Shown here: piece by piece, positions 1 through 7,220 of the stretch
Numbering within the stretch: position 1 is the stretch's first letter
Layout of the letters: the number at the start of each line of letters is the position of its first letter
Assembly: GCF_022267315.1 (NCBI RefSeq)
Contig: NZ_JAIKLE010000019.1
Span: 62,001-126,000, forward strand
Length of the DNA stretch: 64,000 nucleotides
Source: Maribellus maritimus
GTDB lineage: Bacteria; Bacteroidota; Bacteroidia; Bacteroidales; Prolixibacteraceae
Direction of reading: 5' to 3'
The notes under the pieces: generated by a model
Seen by the model: only the letters and a program-made list of their open reading frames with translations
The model's database searches: none
Told to the model about the DNA's origin: nothing
Position numbers and translations under genes: made by a program

Positions 1-1443
1 CTTGAAATCATCATCATAACTAAGTGCATGTTCTTTTCGATAAGAATGTAACTCTTTGGGTAAAGTATAATTGCGAAGCAATGTAGTCTTACCAATACCT
101 TGCTCTGTTGAAATAAACATTAAAAAGTATTCATTAGAAAATTCATAACCAAGTGCCTGAGCAATAATGCCCACATACCATTTTTTGATGTACTTCAATA
201 ATATGGTTTTATCAATATTTTTATTTTTTAGCACCATTGAATCCATCCACTTTTCAAATGTACCTTCAGGTTTTCTGTTTTTATATTTTTCAATAAAATC
301 AACCAGAGGATTGGTAATTTGGATGTACTTTGATTTGATAACTTCTTCGAACCTTGTTCGTGGTATTTCCTTGTCGAAATGCTTTTTCAAGTCGATAAAA
401 AGGGTGTTGTATTCCAATTCTTCAATGATATTTCCATTAAGTGTTAAGTCTTGAATTAATATATCATTTCGAACACCCTGAGCATTCAAATAGTTAGCAA
501 TATCATCAGCACTAATCTTATTGCTTTTTTGTTTATCAGCAACAGTATAACCATACTCAGGCAATAACCTCAATGAAGTTCTATAATCGTTTTTGCCTTC
601 CAGCAATTGCAAAACCTGAAAGTTATTGTAAGGTTTTTCTGGTTTGAATGAAGTTGAGGTTGAAAAGCAAAAAAAGACTTTACTTTCTTTAAAATAATAT
701 CCTGAATGCTCTGCCAGTGAACCTTTACGCAGTAAATATATTTTTTCATCATCTTCTTTAACCACTTCCCATTCATGTTTTTCTAATACAGGAATGATAT
801 TAAACTCTTTATTAAAATCGTTGATTGCTGGTTCACTGTAACTGAACTGTTTTTCAGTTTTTGCAGTATTTATGGGAAAGTATCTGGTGAGGCTACGTGC
901 AGATTCCAATAAAAAAACACGTTCATCTTTTGTTATAATTGGAATTTCGCCTTCAAGGTTAATAAGGTCAAGGTGACCATTGGCAATCTTGTTATTTTTC
1001 AGGCTGGTGCAGAAATATCCACCTTCACCTCTGGTTTCAATTATTACTTCACCTGTAACATCTAATGCTAACTTTTGATTTGCCTCGATTACCGCATCGG
1101 GGCATCTATATATCAGATGAAATCCGTTATTTGGTGTGGTTTGAATCAATAGTCTTTTTAATAATTCATCTGGAATAAGGTCAGAGTATTCAGTCATTAT
1201 AGTTCTTTTTGAATCATTCTTTATATCCACATCAATGATTTCCAGATTTCCACTTATTTTACCTGTGATAATTCCTATCGTACCTTCATTCTTGAAATGT
1301 GAATACCAATAATCTATTGGTGTTATTTCCTTTTGAAATTGTATCCAAGGTTTAAATGGTATCTTTTGCGAACTAACTGGTATGATTGAAAGGTTTAATT
1401 GTTTTGCATCAAGATTTTTGTTTGCTCTCTCATTCGTTTTCAT
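1..1443 (-). CDS. Primase-polymerase / VirE-type helicase fusion (partial, 3' end outside window)
   Basis: I read this gene by translating the minus strand from an ATG at 1443; 481 codons are visible and the frame is still open at base 1. The N-terminal 150 or so residues carry features of bifunctional prim-pol domains: GIITGKISGNLEIIDVD (the acidic I-D-V-D motif) followed by a TTPNNGFHLIYR stretch. Near the left edge is a Walker A motif, STEQGIGKTTLLR, as in VirE-family (PF05272-type) superfamily 3-like ATPases. Such fusions are replication or stabilisation proteins of integrative elements and satellites in Bacteroidota. Its start overlaps the end of the upstream ribbon-helix-helix gene by 14 bases, so the two are probably translated together. 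Family assignment is by eye. Confidence 0.82.
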   Translation of the reverse strand, partial: MKTNERANKNLDAKQLNLSIIPVSSQKIPFKPWIQFQKEITPIDYWYSHFKNEGTIGIITGKISGNLEIIDVDIKNDSKRTIMTEYSDLIPDELLKRLLIQTTPNNGFHLIYRCPDAVIEANQKLALDVTGEVIIETRGEGGYFCTSLKNNKIANGHLDLINLEGEIPIITKDERVFLLESARSLTRYFPINTAKTEKQFSYSEPAINDFNKEFNIIPVLEKHEWEVVKEDDEKIYLLRKGSLAEHSGYYFKESKVFFCFSTSTSFKPEKPYNNFQVLQLLEGKNDYRTSLRLLPEYGYTVADKQKSNKISADDIANYLNAQGVRNDILIQDLTLNGNIIEELEYNTLFIDLKKHFDKEIPRTRFEEVIKSKYIQITNPLVDFIEKYKNRKPEGTFEKWMDSMVLKNKNIDKTILLKYIKKWYVGIIAQALGYEFSNEYFLMFISTEQGIGKTTLLRNYTLPKELHSYRKEHALSYDDDFK

Positions 1444-1624
1444 TTTGGGTTAAACTTTTTAAATCGCTGTTATTTTTATCGAGAAGATTTTGCTTCAATA
1501 GCCTTCTTATATAGGTTGCTACCTTCAAGAATTCATCTTCTGCTTTTTGTTGAATGAGGTCATAGAAATCCTTTTTCAACGTCAGTGTAAGTTTTACAAC
1601 TTCTTGTTCTTTAGATTTTTTCAT
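1430..1624 (-). CDS. Small ribbon-helix-helix DNA-binding protein
   Basis: A 64-residue basic protein. After a charged start, the segment VVKLTLTLKKDFYDLI reads as the beta strand and first helix of a ribbon-helix-helix (CopG/Arc-like) fold, and VATYIRRLLKQNLL as the second helix. It lies directly upstream of, and overlaps, the primase/helicase gene, a common arrangement for mobile-element accessory or autoregulatory proteins. It might regulate the replication gene or act as a MobC-like accessory factor; the sequence does not decide between these. Confidence 0.65.
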   Translation of the reverse strand: MKKSKEQEVVKLTLTLKKDFYDLIQQKAEDEFLKVATYIRRLLKQNLLDKNNSDLKSLTQNENE

Positions 1625-1968
1625 GCTTTTAAATTTTATAATCTTTATTATTTTTTTTGCACCATTGAGGTACAGTCAATAATAAATACGTGAGAAAAAA
1701 GCAAAAGCAAGGCAAAAGCCATTTTTACACGAAAAAAACTTTCAATACACTAATCTTTTTATCCTTTTTTTGGTAGTAGGGTGGACAAGGTACAAGATGA
1801 AATACCCTTTTTGATAGAAATTAGAGACAGTGACAGTAGGATTTTAGTACACTGAATTTTCACTGTCACTGTTTCGTATATGTTTCAAAATATACCTTTT
1901 AACTTGTACCCTGTCCACCTTAAAAAAAAGATAAAGATTATTGAAAAGTAGAAAGGTTTGTAAAGGGA
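1625..1968. other. Intergenic region with nested inverted repeats
   Basis: No plausible gene lies in these 344 bases. They hold a two-layer inverted repeat (listed separately at 1780-1919) and, at about 1698-1718, a purine-rich stretch with repeated GCAAAAGC words. The position just upstream of the RHH and primase genes suits a control region or origin-like site of the element, but nothing here proves it. Confidence 0.5.
1780..1919. repeat. Nested inverted repeat (candidate origin, oriT or operator)
   Basis: Outer arms are GGTGGACAAGGTACAAG at 1780-1796 and its reverse complement at 1903-1919, with one mismatch in 17. Inside them is a second, perfect 11-base pair of arms, ACAGTGACAGT at 1827-1837 and ACTGTCACTGT at 1862-1872. 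The whole can fold as a two-tier cruciform or stem. It sits in the gap upstream of the RHH and replication genes of the mobile element. No T-tract follows that would make it a simple terminator. Role is inferred from position only. Confidence 0.65.
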
Positions 1969-2217
1969 CTAATCCATACCGTCAAAAAACTGTGACAAGG
2001 TTAATCCAGTAGCATCAATACAATTTAATAGCGTTATTAGATTTGGAGTATTTGAATAATTTTGATTTTCAAGATTATAAATACTATTCACATGTACATT
2101 GGCTAATTCACTGAATTCTTTTTGTGTTAATGCTTCGTTTAATCGCCAGTTCTTTATAAAAAGAGTTATTTCTGCAATTCTTGAAAGTTGGTGCTCTGGA
2201 ATATTTTTCTTGGACAT
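1969..2217 (-). CDS. XRE-family helix-turn-helix regulator
   Basis: An 82-residue protein with a lambda-repressor-like HTH: helix 1 around LFIKNWRLNEAL, then TQKEFSELANVHVNSIYNLE as the helix-turn-helix core (residues about 31-50), and an NLITLLNCIDATGLTLSQFF tail typical of single-domain XRE proteins. It probably binds DNA as a dimer and controls element genes. It stands alone, 344 bases upstream of the RHH gene and in the same direction. Target unknown. Confidence 0.75.
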   Translation of the reverse strand: MSKKNIPEHQLSRIAEITLFIKNWRLNEALTQKEFSELANVHVNSIYNLENQNYSNTPNLITLLNCIDATGLTLSQFFDGMD

Positions 2218-2481
2218 TACTTATTTGTGTTTTTTATAAATACGTAAATCACAAAAATATGTGGTTATTGATGTATCAAAACTTGTTTTAAGAGTACTTT
2301 ATGTAGGTTTTATTATACTTTTATTGTACCGATTTTTATGGAATTCAATCGAAAAAGTGGTGGTGTAAACGCTGATTTATGCATTTTTTGGGAGTATAAG
2401 GTCTAAATAGTCCCTGCACGCATATCATCGACTCTAAATTAATAAATTTTATAGGAAATATAAATTAGTGAAGTTAGATAA
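2218..2481. other. Intergenic region, nothing recognised
   Basis: AT-rich spacer between the two XRE genes. I see no open frame, tRNA or strong hairpin in it. Confidence 0.4.
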
Positions 2482-2742
2482 TTACTTAATCCCTGTAAAG
2501 AATTCTTCAGGTGTAATGCCAAGTGCATTTAAGACTTCAAGAAATGAACTCATTTTAAAATCTTCACCATTTTCAATACGAGCAAGAGTATAGTAATTGA
2601 TATGATGCACTTTCGCAAAGTTTATATAGTTTTTCCCATCAACAGCCATTGAACGTTTTTCTTTAACCTTTTCGCCAATCTCCTTCAACTTTGAATCTAC
2701 GACCTCTTTGGGTAATTTTGGAATTCTTTTCTTTTCGAACAT
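2482..2742 (-). CDS. XRE-family helix-turn-helix regulator, divergent from the integrase
   Basis: An 86-residue protein. Residues about 37-61 (KNYINFAKVHHINYYTLARI and following) read as an XRE-type HTH, followed by SFLEVLNALGITPEEFF, the usual last helices of the fold. It is transcribed away from the tyrosine recombinase at 2983, and the 240-base region between them holds several palindromes. The arrangement suggests a repressor controlling itself and the integrase, as in many integrative elements; this is inference from context. Confidence 0.72.
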   Translation of the reverse strand: MFEKKRIPKLPKEVVDSKLKEIGEKVKEKRSMAVDGKNYINFAKVHHINYYTLARIENGEDFKMSSFLEVLNALGITPEEFFTGIK

Positions 2743-2788
2743 CTCAATAAAATTTTAACAAATATAAAAAACATAATGAAATATGTAT

Positions 2789-2806
2789 TACATAACGCAT
2801 TATGTA
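2789..2806. promoter_or_regulatory. Palindrome, candidate operator of the XRE gene
   Basis: TACATAA-CGCA-TTATGTA, a perfect 7-base inverted repeat with a 4-base spacer, ends 47 bases upstream of the start of the XRE gene at 2742. A second pairing uses CATAATG at 2772-2778 with CATTATG at 2798-2804. Size and place fit a repressor dimer site. Confidence 0.5.
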
Positions 2807-2849
2807 CTATCTTTGAATTATGACTGTGCAGGAAAAACGCATTATTATG

Positions 2850-2879
2850 AATATTCACTTTTAACCAATAGTGAATATT
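2850..2879. repeat. Inverted repeat in the XRE/integrase intergenic region
   Basis: AATATTCACT at 2850-2859 and its perfect reverse complement at 2870-2879, separated by 10 bases. The word ATTCACTTTTA from the left arm side (2853-2863) recurs as a direct repeat at 2945-2955, 28 bases before the integrase start. The set could be recombinase arm sites or operators. Confidence 0.5.
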
Positions 2880-2982
2880 ATTCATCAAAAGTCAACAATG
2901 ATAAGGGTTGTAGGAGATTTACAAAACAAGAGATAAAAATAAACATTCACTTTTAGTTGAAAACAAATAAAACTGAAACAAA

Positions 2983-3570
2983 ATGAGCAAAAAATTTAGT
3001 ACAACCACAGCAGACCACCTTGAGTGGAATCAATCGATGAACCTGATAAGAAATTTATACGATGATGGTAATTATAAAATATCGTTATTAATTGCTATCG
3101 GTTCATTTTGGGGTTTAAGAATTTCAGACATACTAAAATTAAGATGGGAACAAGTTTACAATCTGGATGAAATAATCATAGTTGAACAAAAAACAGGAAA
3201 AACCAGAGAGATTAAAATAAACCAGCAATTAAAACAACACATCACCAATTGTTATGAGAAAATTAAACCCAGAACCAATGATGAATTTATTTTCACCAGT
3301 CAGAAAGGTTCGGTTTATAGCATTCAGCGAATTAATGTAATCCTAAAAGAAATTAAGGCAAAGTATAATCTTAAAATTAAAAACTTTTCCAGTCATAGTT
3401 TGCGAAAGTGTTTTGGTAGGGAAATTTTCAATCGTTCTGGCTCTAATGCAGAATTGGCTTTAGTTAAACTATCCCATTTGTTCAACCATTCCAATCCATC
3501 AATAACACGAAGGTATCTTGGTATCGCCAAAGAAGAACTGATGCAGACTTATGATGTTTTAAGTTTTTAG
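2983..3570 (+). CDS. Short tyrosine recombinase / integrase (catalytic domain only)
   Basis: A 195-residue protein holding an apparently complete tyrosine recombinase catalytic domain: Arg46 in GLRISDIL, a Lys in the beta-hairpin EQKTGKTREI, the HSLRK box (His138, Arg141), His169 in LFNHS and the nucleophile Tyr178 in RRYLG. The family is usually 300-400 residues; the N-terminal core-binding domain is missing or reduced to about 20 residues. It may be an integrase or resolvase of the element. It is divergent from the XRE gene and followed 22 bases later by an orphan gene in the same direction. Confidence 0.85.
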   Translation: MSKKFSTTTADHLEWNQSMNLIRNLYDDGNYKISLLIAIGSFWGLRISDILKLRWEQVYNLDEIIIVEQKTGKTREIKINQQLKQHITNCYEKIKPRTNDEFIFTSQKGSVYSIQRINVILKEIKAKYNLKIKNFSSHSLRKCFGREIFNRSGSNAELALVKLSHLFNHSNPSITRRYLGIAKEELMQTYDVLSF

Positions 3571-3592
3571 AGTAACTTTCAATAAAAAAGAT

Positions 3593-3967
3593 ATGAAAAT
3601 TTACAATCTTGCTTGCGATAATTTCAAGATGTACAATCCAACAACAGGTGAAGTGATAGTCGATGAAGAATGTAATGATAATGCCAAGTCATTAATCGCC
3701 TATTGGTTGGATGATTTTGCCCACTTCAATAACGAAACGTTGATGAAAGCATGGGAAGCCTACGAAGAAAAAACCAATAAAGGCAAAATCGATAATTATT
3801 TCAACTGGAAACGCTTAATTAAATTTATAGAACAATACGATTCACCTGACTGGATTTCGTATCATATTAATGTTGGTGGATACGATAGTTATACCATTTT
3901 ATTTGTAGTCCATAAGGAAGTTGAGGTTGAAGAAACTGTTGAAAATAAAATGGACAATGCAGATTAA
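3593..3967 (+). CDS. Hypothetical protein downstream of the integrase
   Basis: A 124-residue acidic protein I do not recognise. It is rich in aromatic residues (for example IAYWLDDFAHFN and YFNWKRLIKFIEQYDSPDWI), has no signal peptide or membrane segment, and ends in a glutamate-rich tail. It starts 22 bases after the integrase stop, so the two probably share a transcript. No function can be inferred beyond being element-borne. Confidence 0.6.
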   Translation: MKIYNLACDNFKMYNPTTGEVIVDEECNDNAKSLIAYWLDDFAHFNNETLMKAWEAYEEKTNKGKIDNYFNWKRLIKFIEQYDSPDWISYHINVGGYDSYTILFVVHKEVEVEETVENKMDNAD

Positions 3968-4009
3968 TACCACGGTTAATCTTAGCCTTTGAATTATTAC
4001 CTATCAGCA

Positions 4010-4417
4010 TTATTTCCCATTACCACCCATGCAATAATCATATACTTCCATTTGGTCAGCCACTTTATCCATAACCATTTTCATACTTGATTCATCCAGC
4101 AAAATCCATGGACATTCGTTTTTGGTGTCATTAAAATCTATCTGGATTTTCAAAGATTGTTTTGAATGAATATCTACGAGAAAAATATTTAAAAAAACGT
4201 TATCGTGATAGCAGTCAATAAACTTAACCACCAAATAGGACATTCCATCAGGGTTGAATCCAGATATAAGTAGGTAGGTTTTATCTGGAATTAACGTCTG
4301 GTCACGTATAAGAATACATGGATGATTCACGTAAAATGTTCCATCATCGCTTGCGATATATTGATTGTTTAAGCCTAATATTGCTGAATCATAATTGTAT
4401 TTATCTTGTAGTTTCAT
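4010..4417 (-). CDS. Hypothetical protein
   Basis: A 135-residue protein with no family I recognise. Its composition looks like a beta-rich soluble domain (YLLISGFNPDGMSYLVVKFI, FLVDIHSKQSLKIQIDF). No signal peptide or membrane span is visible. It converges with the 124-residue gene and is otherwise isolated. Codon usage is AT-rich like its neighbours. Confidence 0.55.
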   Translation of the reverse strand: MKLQDKYNYDSAILGLNNQYIASDDGTFYVNHPCILIRDQTLIPDKTYLLISGFNPDGMSYLVVKFIDCYHDNVFLNIFLVDIHSKQSLKIQIDFNDTKNECPWILLDESSMKMVMDKVADQMEVYDYCMGGNGK

Positions 4418-5050
4418 TGTTTAAATGTTTTATACATAAATACTATTGTCCATTGAAACAGACCCCCAGTATCCGACCCTCCCCCATAACACCCACACCG
4501 TCAGATATATACAGGAGCGGTGCACCAAGAGAAGGAAATATAAACTTTAAAAAAATGAGGTTTTACGAATTATAAAAAACTATAAATTTTTATAATCTCA
4601 GGGTTATTAGTATTCAACCAATTCTCGGAACACGTAAAAATGATATAAAAAATCTGAGGCTATATAGAAAAGTGTTTTTATTCAGATGGCTAAAAAAATC
4701 CAAAAATAAAAATGCGTTTTCGGGAAAGTTAGTCTTAAAAATTTTGGGTAGAAAAAATTAGGAAATAATTTTTTGTAATCATTAACTTGAAAAGAAAGGT
4801 CATCAGAAGTAAGGTTCAAAATGTATTTATCATACCTGTCTAATCGGCATTCCATATTTTTTAAATAGTCCCCAAATAGCCTGATTACGTTGATATTATA
4901 TTTATATTTATAGTCAATAAATAATACCATTGACCATCTTTAAATATCAACTCCACATTATGACTGTATAATAAGATATGTTTAGGGAATAATTTACTTG
5001 CAAAGTGTGATGGTTAATCGCTACATTTAATTTGTGACCAAACAAGAAGT
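4418..5050. other. Intergenic region holding a GC-rich patch and a decayed gene end
   Basis: The first part (about 4455-4535) is markedly richer in C and G than the rest of the element and has no readable gene. A perfect 10-base inverted repeat of A/T lies at 4569-4596. From about 4740 to 4900 the minus strand holds a decayed T9SS-domain remnant (separate entry). I see no intact gene. Confidence 0.5.
4740..4900 (-). pseudogene. Decayed remnant of a T9SS C-terminal sorting domain
   Basis: On the minus strand the segment YILNLTSDDLSFQV, preceded by VIRLFGDYLKNM, has the pattern of a type-A T9SS sorting domain (usual form: V-x-lyN-x-x-G then G-x-Y-x-L). The DNA also matches the 3' end of the nuclease gene at 7221-8270, including bases beyond that gene's stop: the 14-base word TTTGGGTAGAAAAA occurs at 4743-4756 and 7206-7219, and similarity continues on the gene side for roughly 80 bases with small indels. 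The frame is shifted near the end and the N-terminal part is missing. An 82-codon open frame (4682-4930) passes through it but is probably accidental. Confidence 0.5.
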
Positions 5051-5830
5051 ATGAGTACGAAAAAGATACATAGCGAAGATGGAAAAAGTGCCTACAGAAT
5101 ATTTTCTGATGACAAGGTTGAGAAAGTAAATCCAATTGAATATTACAAATCCTACGAAATAAAGAAAAGAGCGACTGTTTTCAGGGATTTGCTAAAATCA
5201 ACCCACCCATCTCTTGCCTCTACTTTAAATAATTCCTTTTTCGAAAAGCGAGCAGAAGATAGTTTGATTGGCTTTTTCGAACAGAAGGAGCAGACAGATA
5301 TCCACAATAACTTTTTAACCCTGTTACAAACATCTCGAAAGAAAGAACAAGAAAAATTATTAAAAGGAATGTCTTTAAATCCCGACCAATTGTATTCGTT
5401 AATCATAAAATCGCATAAAGACCATAATTATTTGTATAGCAGGTATCTGTTTGAAAATTTGCCCAAAGGAACTAAAGAAGAAGACCTTCCAGAAGTCATT
5501 TTAATAGAATATGATAATACAGTCAAAAAGATTGGCTCTACAGGTTTATCGGATGGAGAACTAAAAAATCTTATTGAACACAGAAAAGTAATCGTATCTC
5601 ATTTTTTTGAAAAAGATGATGTTTGGCATTGTTTCTTCTTGACATATAATAGCATCGCTGGAAAAGAAAATCATAATCAAGGTCAACCACATTTCCACTA
5701 TATTTCAAGTGCTTTTGGAATTCAGAAAGATGATTTTATTGAAAGTATGCGTACAGGGAAATATAAATCAACATCAATTCATATAGATTTATTGGATTAT
5801 GGAAACCAACCTAAAGAAAAAACAGAGTAA
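5051..5830 (+). CDS. Uncharacterised 259-residue protein, first gene of the Shedu cluster
   Basis: I do not recognise the family. The N-terminal two thirds are charged and helical (EYYKSYEIKKRATVFRDLL, then FFEKRAEDSLIGFFEQKEQ). The C-terminal part carries a distinctive polar motif, NHNQGQPHFHYISSAFG (residues about 213-229), whose two histidines could bind metal or a nucleotide, though no catalytic family is evident. It is followed after 3 bases by a 32-codon frame and after 113 bases by the Shedu gene, all in one direction, so a functional link with Shedu is plausible. It may also be an unrelated passenger. Confidence 0.7.
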   Translation: MSTKKIHSEDGKSAYRIFSDDKVEKVNPIEYYKSYEIKKRATVFRDLLKSTHPSLASTLNNSFFEKRAEDSLIGFFEQKEQTDIHNNFLTLLQTSRKKEQEKLLKGMSLNPDQLYSLIIKSHKDHNYLYSRYLFENLPKGTKEEDLPEVILIEYDNTVKKIGSTGLSDGELKNLIEHRKVIVSHFFEKDDVWHCFFLTYNSIAGKENHNQGQPHFHYISSAFGIQKDDFIESMRTGKYKSTSIHIDLLDYGNQPKEKTE

Positions 5831-5833
5831 AAA

Positions 5834-5932
5834 ATGCCAAATTATTTACTACAATATAAATTTGATTCAAAGAGTTTTGACAGGTCAATAATTGCGAAAT
5901 TTAAGAGTTACAATGAGACAATAAAATATTGA
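5834..5932 (+). CDS. 32-residue frame whose stop overlaps a possible Shedu start
   Basis: A short frame, starting MPNYLLQYKFDSKSFDRSII, begins 3 bases after the previous gene and ends in TGA at 5930-5932. The Shedu frame is already open there: a TTG codon at 5929-5931 overlaps this stop. It may be a real leader peptide, or the original N-terminus of the Shedu protein separated by a one-base frame change, since the residues run on naturally into the Shedu frame. Confidence 0.35.
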   Translation: MPNYLLQYKFDSKSFDRSIIAKFKSYNETIKY

Positions 5933-5943
5933 ACATTGATGCC

Positions 5944-7170
5944 ATGATTAGATTTAAAAAAGAAAACGCCAAACTCATTTTAATATACGAGAGAGAACCT
6001 TATACAGAGATTGATTGGCTTATTGAGAAATTTGATGACAATGAATCTCATACTTTCCGAAACACTTTTACTTTTAGCAAATCACATTTATTAAGCAAAA
6101 TAAAGGGAAAAAAAACTTTAGAAAGCATTTTTGACTTAGATAATGCTGTCGAATTTTTATTAGCCAAATTAGTTGATAATTATTACAAATTAGACTCCAA
6201 CGTATTTGGAATAAAAAACAATATTTATCTGCACAAGGATATTAAAATAAAAACAGACTTATTTATTGCTGTAACCAATATTTCCATTCTTAGCAGAATC
6301 GATACATTAATAAATGAAGATTTATGGATTGGTGGTGACTATGAACATTCAATGCCAGAATCTGAATATCGAAAACTACTACAGGCATTTCCAAACTCGT
6401 ATGAAATAAAGAAATATTCAGAAGCAAGGTTAGCGACAGTCCTTCGGAACTATTTCGACTCAACAATTGATGCTGAATCAAAGTATAATAAATATATGGC
6501 TAAAAAAGTCAGTGCTAAAGGCGCTGATTTATCGGCTATCTTTAAAGAAAATGAACTTAACAAGTTTATCGCAATTCAACAAAAGTTGCAGGAAATGCTT
6601 GACGATGAAATCACATATTCAGAACCCCAATGGCAAAAAGAAATCCTTGATATGATTTTGTTGATATTTCCAAAATATATTCATGTTTTTGAGGAAGTGA
6701 AGATTCGAGATTCTTACAACGATACATACCGAAAATTGGATTATCTTTTATTGGATTCATCTGGCAATGTAGATATAGTTGAAATAAAAAAGCCATTTGA
6801 TAATTGCATAGTAACAAAATCAAAATACCGAGATAATTATATTCCTTTGAGAGAACTGTCTGGCACAGTAATGCAAATTGAGAAATATATCTATTATTTA
6901 AATAAATGGGGAATTGGTGGAGAGAAAAAACTGACAGAGAAATACAAAAATAAATTACCTACAGATTTCAAGATACAAATCACCAATCCAAACGGAATTA
7001 TCATCATGGGTAGAGAGAAAGGACTGTCCAAGCCTCAAAGATTAGATTTTGAGGTCATTAAACGTAAATATAAGAATGTTGTTGATATAATTACTTATGA
7101 CGATTTATTGAAAAGACTATCCTTTACAATTCAGCAATTAAAGATTGAAATTGCAGCTACTCCTAATTAA
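5944..7170 (+). CDS. sduA: Shedu-type anti-phage nuclease (SduA, DUF4263)
   Basis: From the ATG at 5944 this is 408 residues; a TTG at 5929 would add five. The C-terminal 180 residues match the Shedu/DUF4263 nuclease: a PD-(D/E)xK core with RKLDYLLLD (Asp266) and DIVEIKKPF (Glu280, Lys282), then GIIIMGR and a QRLDFEVIKRKYKNVVDIIT-type segment followed by YDDLLKRL, which is the characteristic end of the family. The N-terminal 220 residues are a variable domain, as usual for Shedu proteins, likely sensing or assembly. Shedu is a single-gene phage-defence system; here it follows two genes at close spacing. All core residues are present, so it is probably active. Confidence 0.85.
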   Translation: MIRFKKENAKLILIYEREPYTEIDWLIEKFDDNESHTFRNTFTFSKSHLLSKIKGKKTLESIFDLDNAVEFLLAKLVDNYYKLDSNVFGIKNNIYLHKDIKIKTDLFIAVTNISILSRIDTLINEDLWIGGDYEHSMPESEYRKLLQAFPNSYEIKKYSEARLATVLRNYFDSTIDAESKYNKYMAKKVSAKGADLSAIFKENELNKFIAIQQKLQEMLDDEITYSEPQWQKEILDMILLIFPKYIHVFEEVKIRDSYNDTYRKLDYLLLDSSGNVDIVEIKKPFDNCIVTKSKYRDNYIPLRELSGTVMQIEKYIYYLNKWGIGGEKKLTEKYKNKLPTDFKIQITNPNGIIIMGREKGLSKPQRLDFEVIKRKYKNVVDIITYDDLLKRLSFTIQQLKIEIAATPN

Positions 7171-7220
7171 CTTTACAAATACGAAAATCCTTGTTCTTCA
7201 AAAAATTTGGGTAGAAAAAT

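Noticed and set aside
1698-1718. GCAAAAGC words as replication iterons, with a reverse match near 8490
   Set aside because: Only two or three imperfect copies; too few and too simple in AT-rich DNA to call iterons or an att core.
1969-2742. Toxin-antitoxin pair formed by the two XRE genes
   Set aside because: Both proteins are single XRE domains 264 bases apart; neither has a toxin-like partner next to it.
2697-2888. 63-codon frame upstream of the XRE gene
   Set aside because: It overlaps the XRE start in another frame and covers the palindromic control region; composition is not protein-like.
4682-4930. 82-codon minus-strand frame as an intact gene
   Set aside because: Part of it is a frame through a decayed T9SS domain and its downstream bases; start and end fit no family. 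Reported as a pseudogene remnant.
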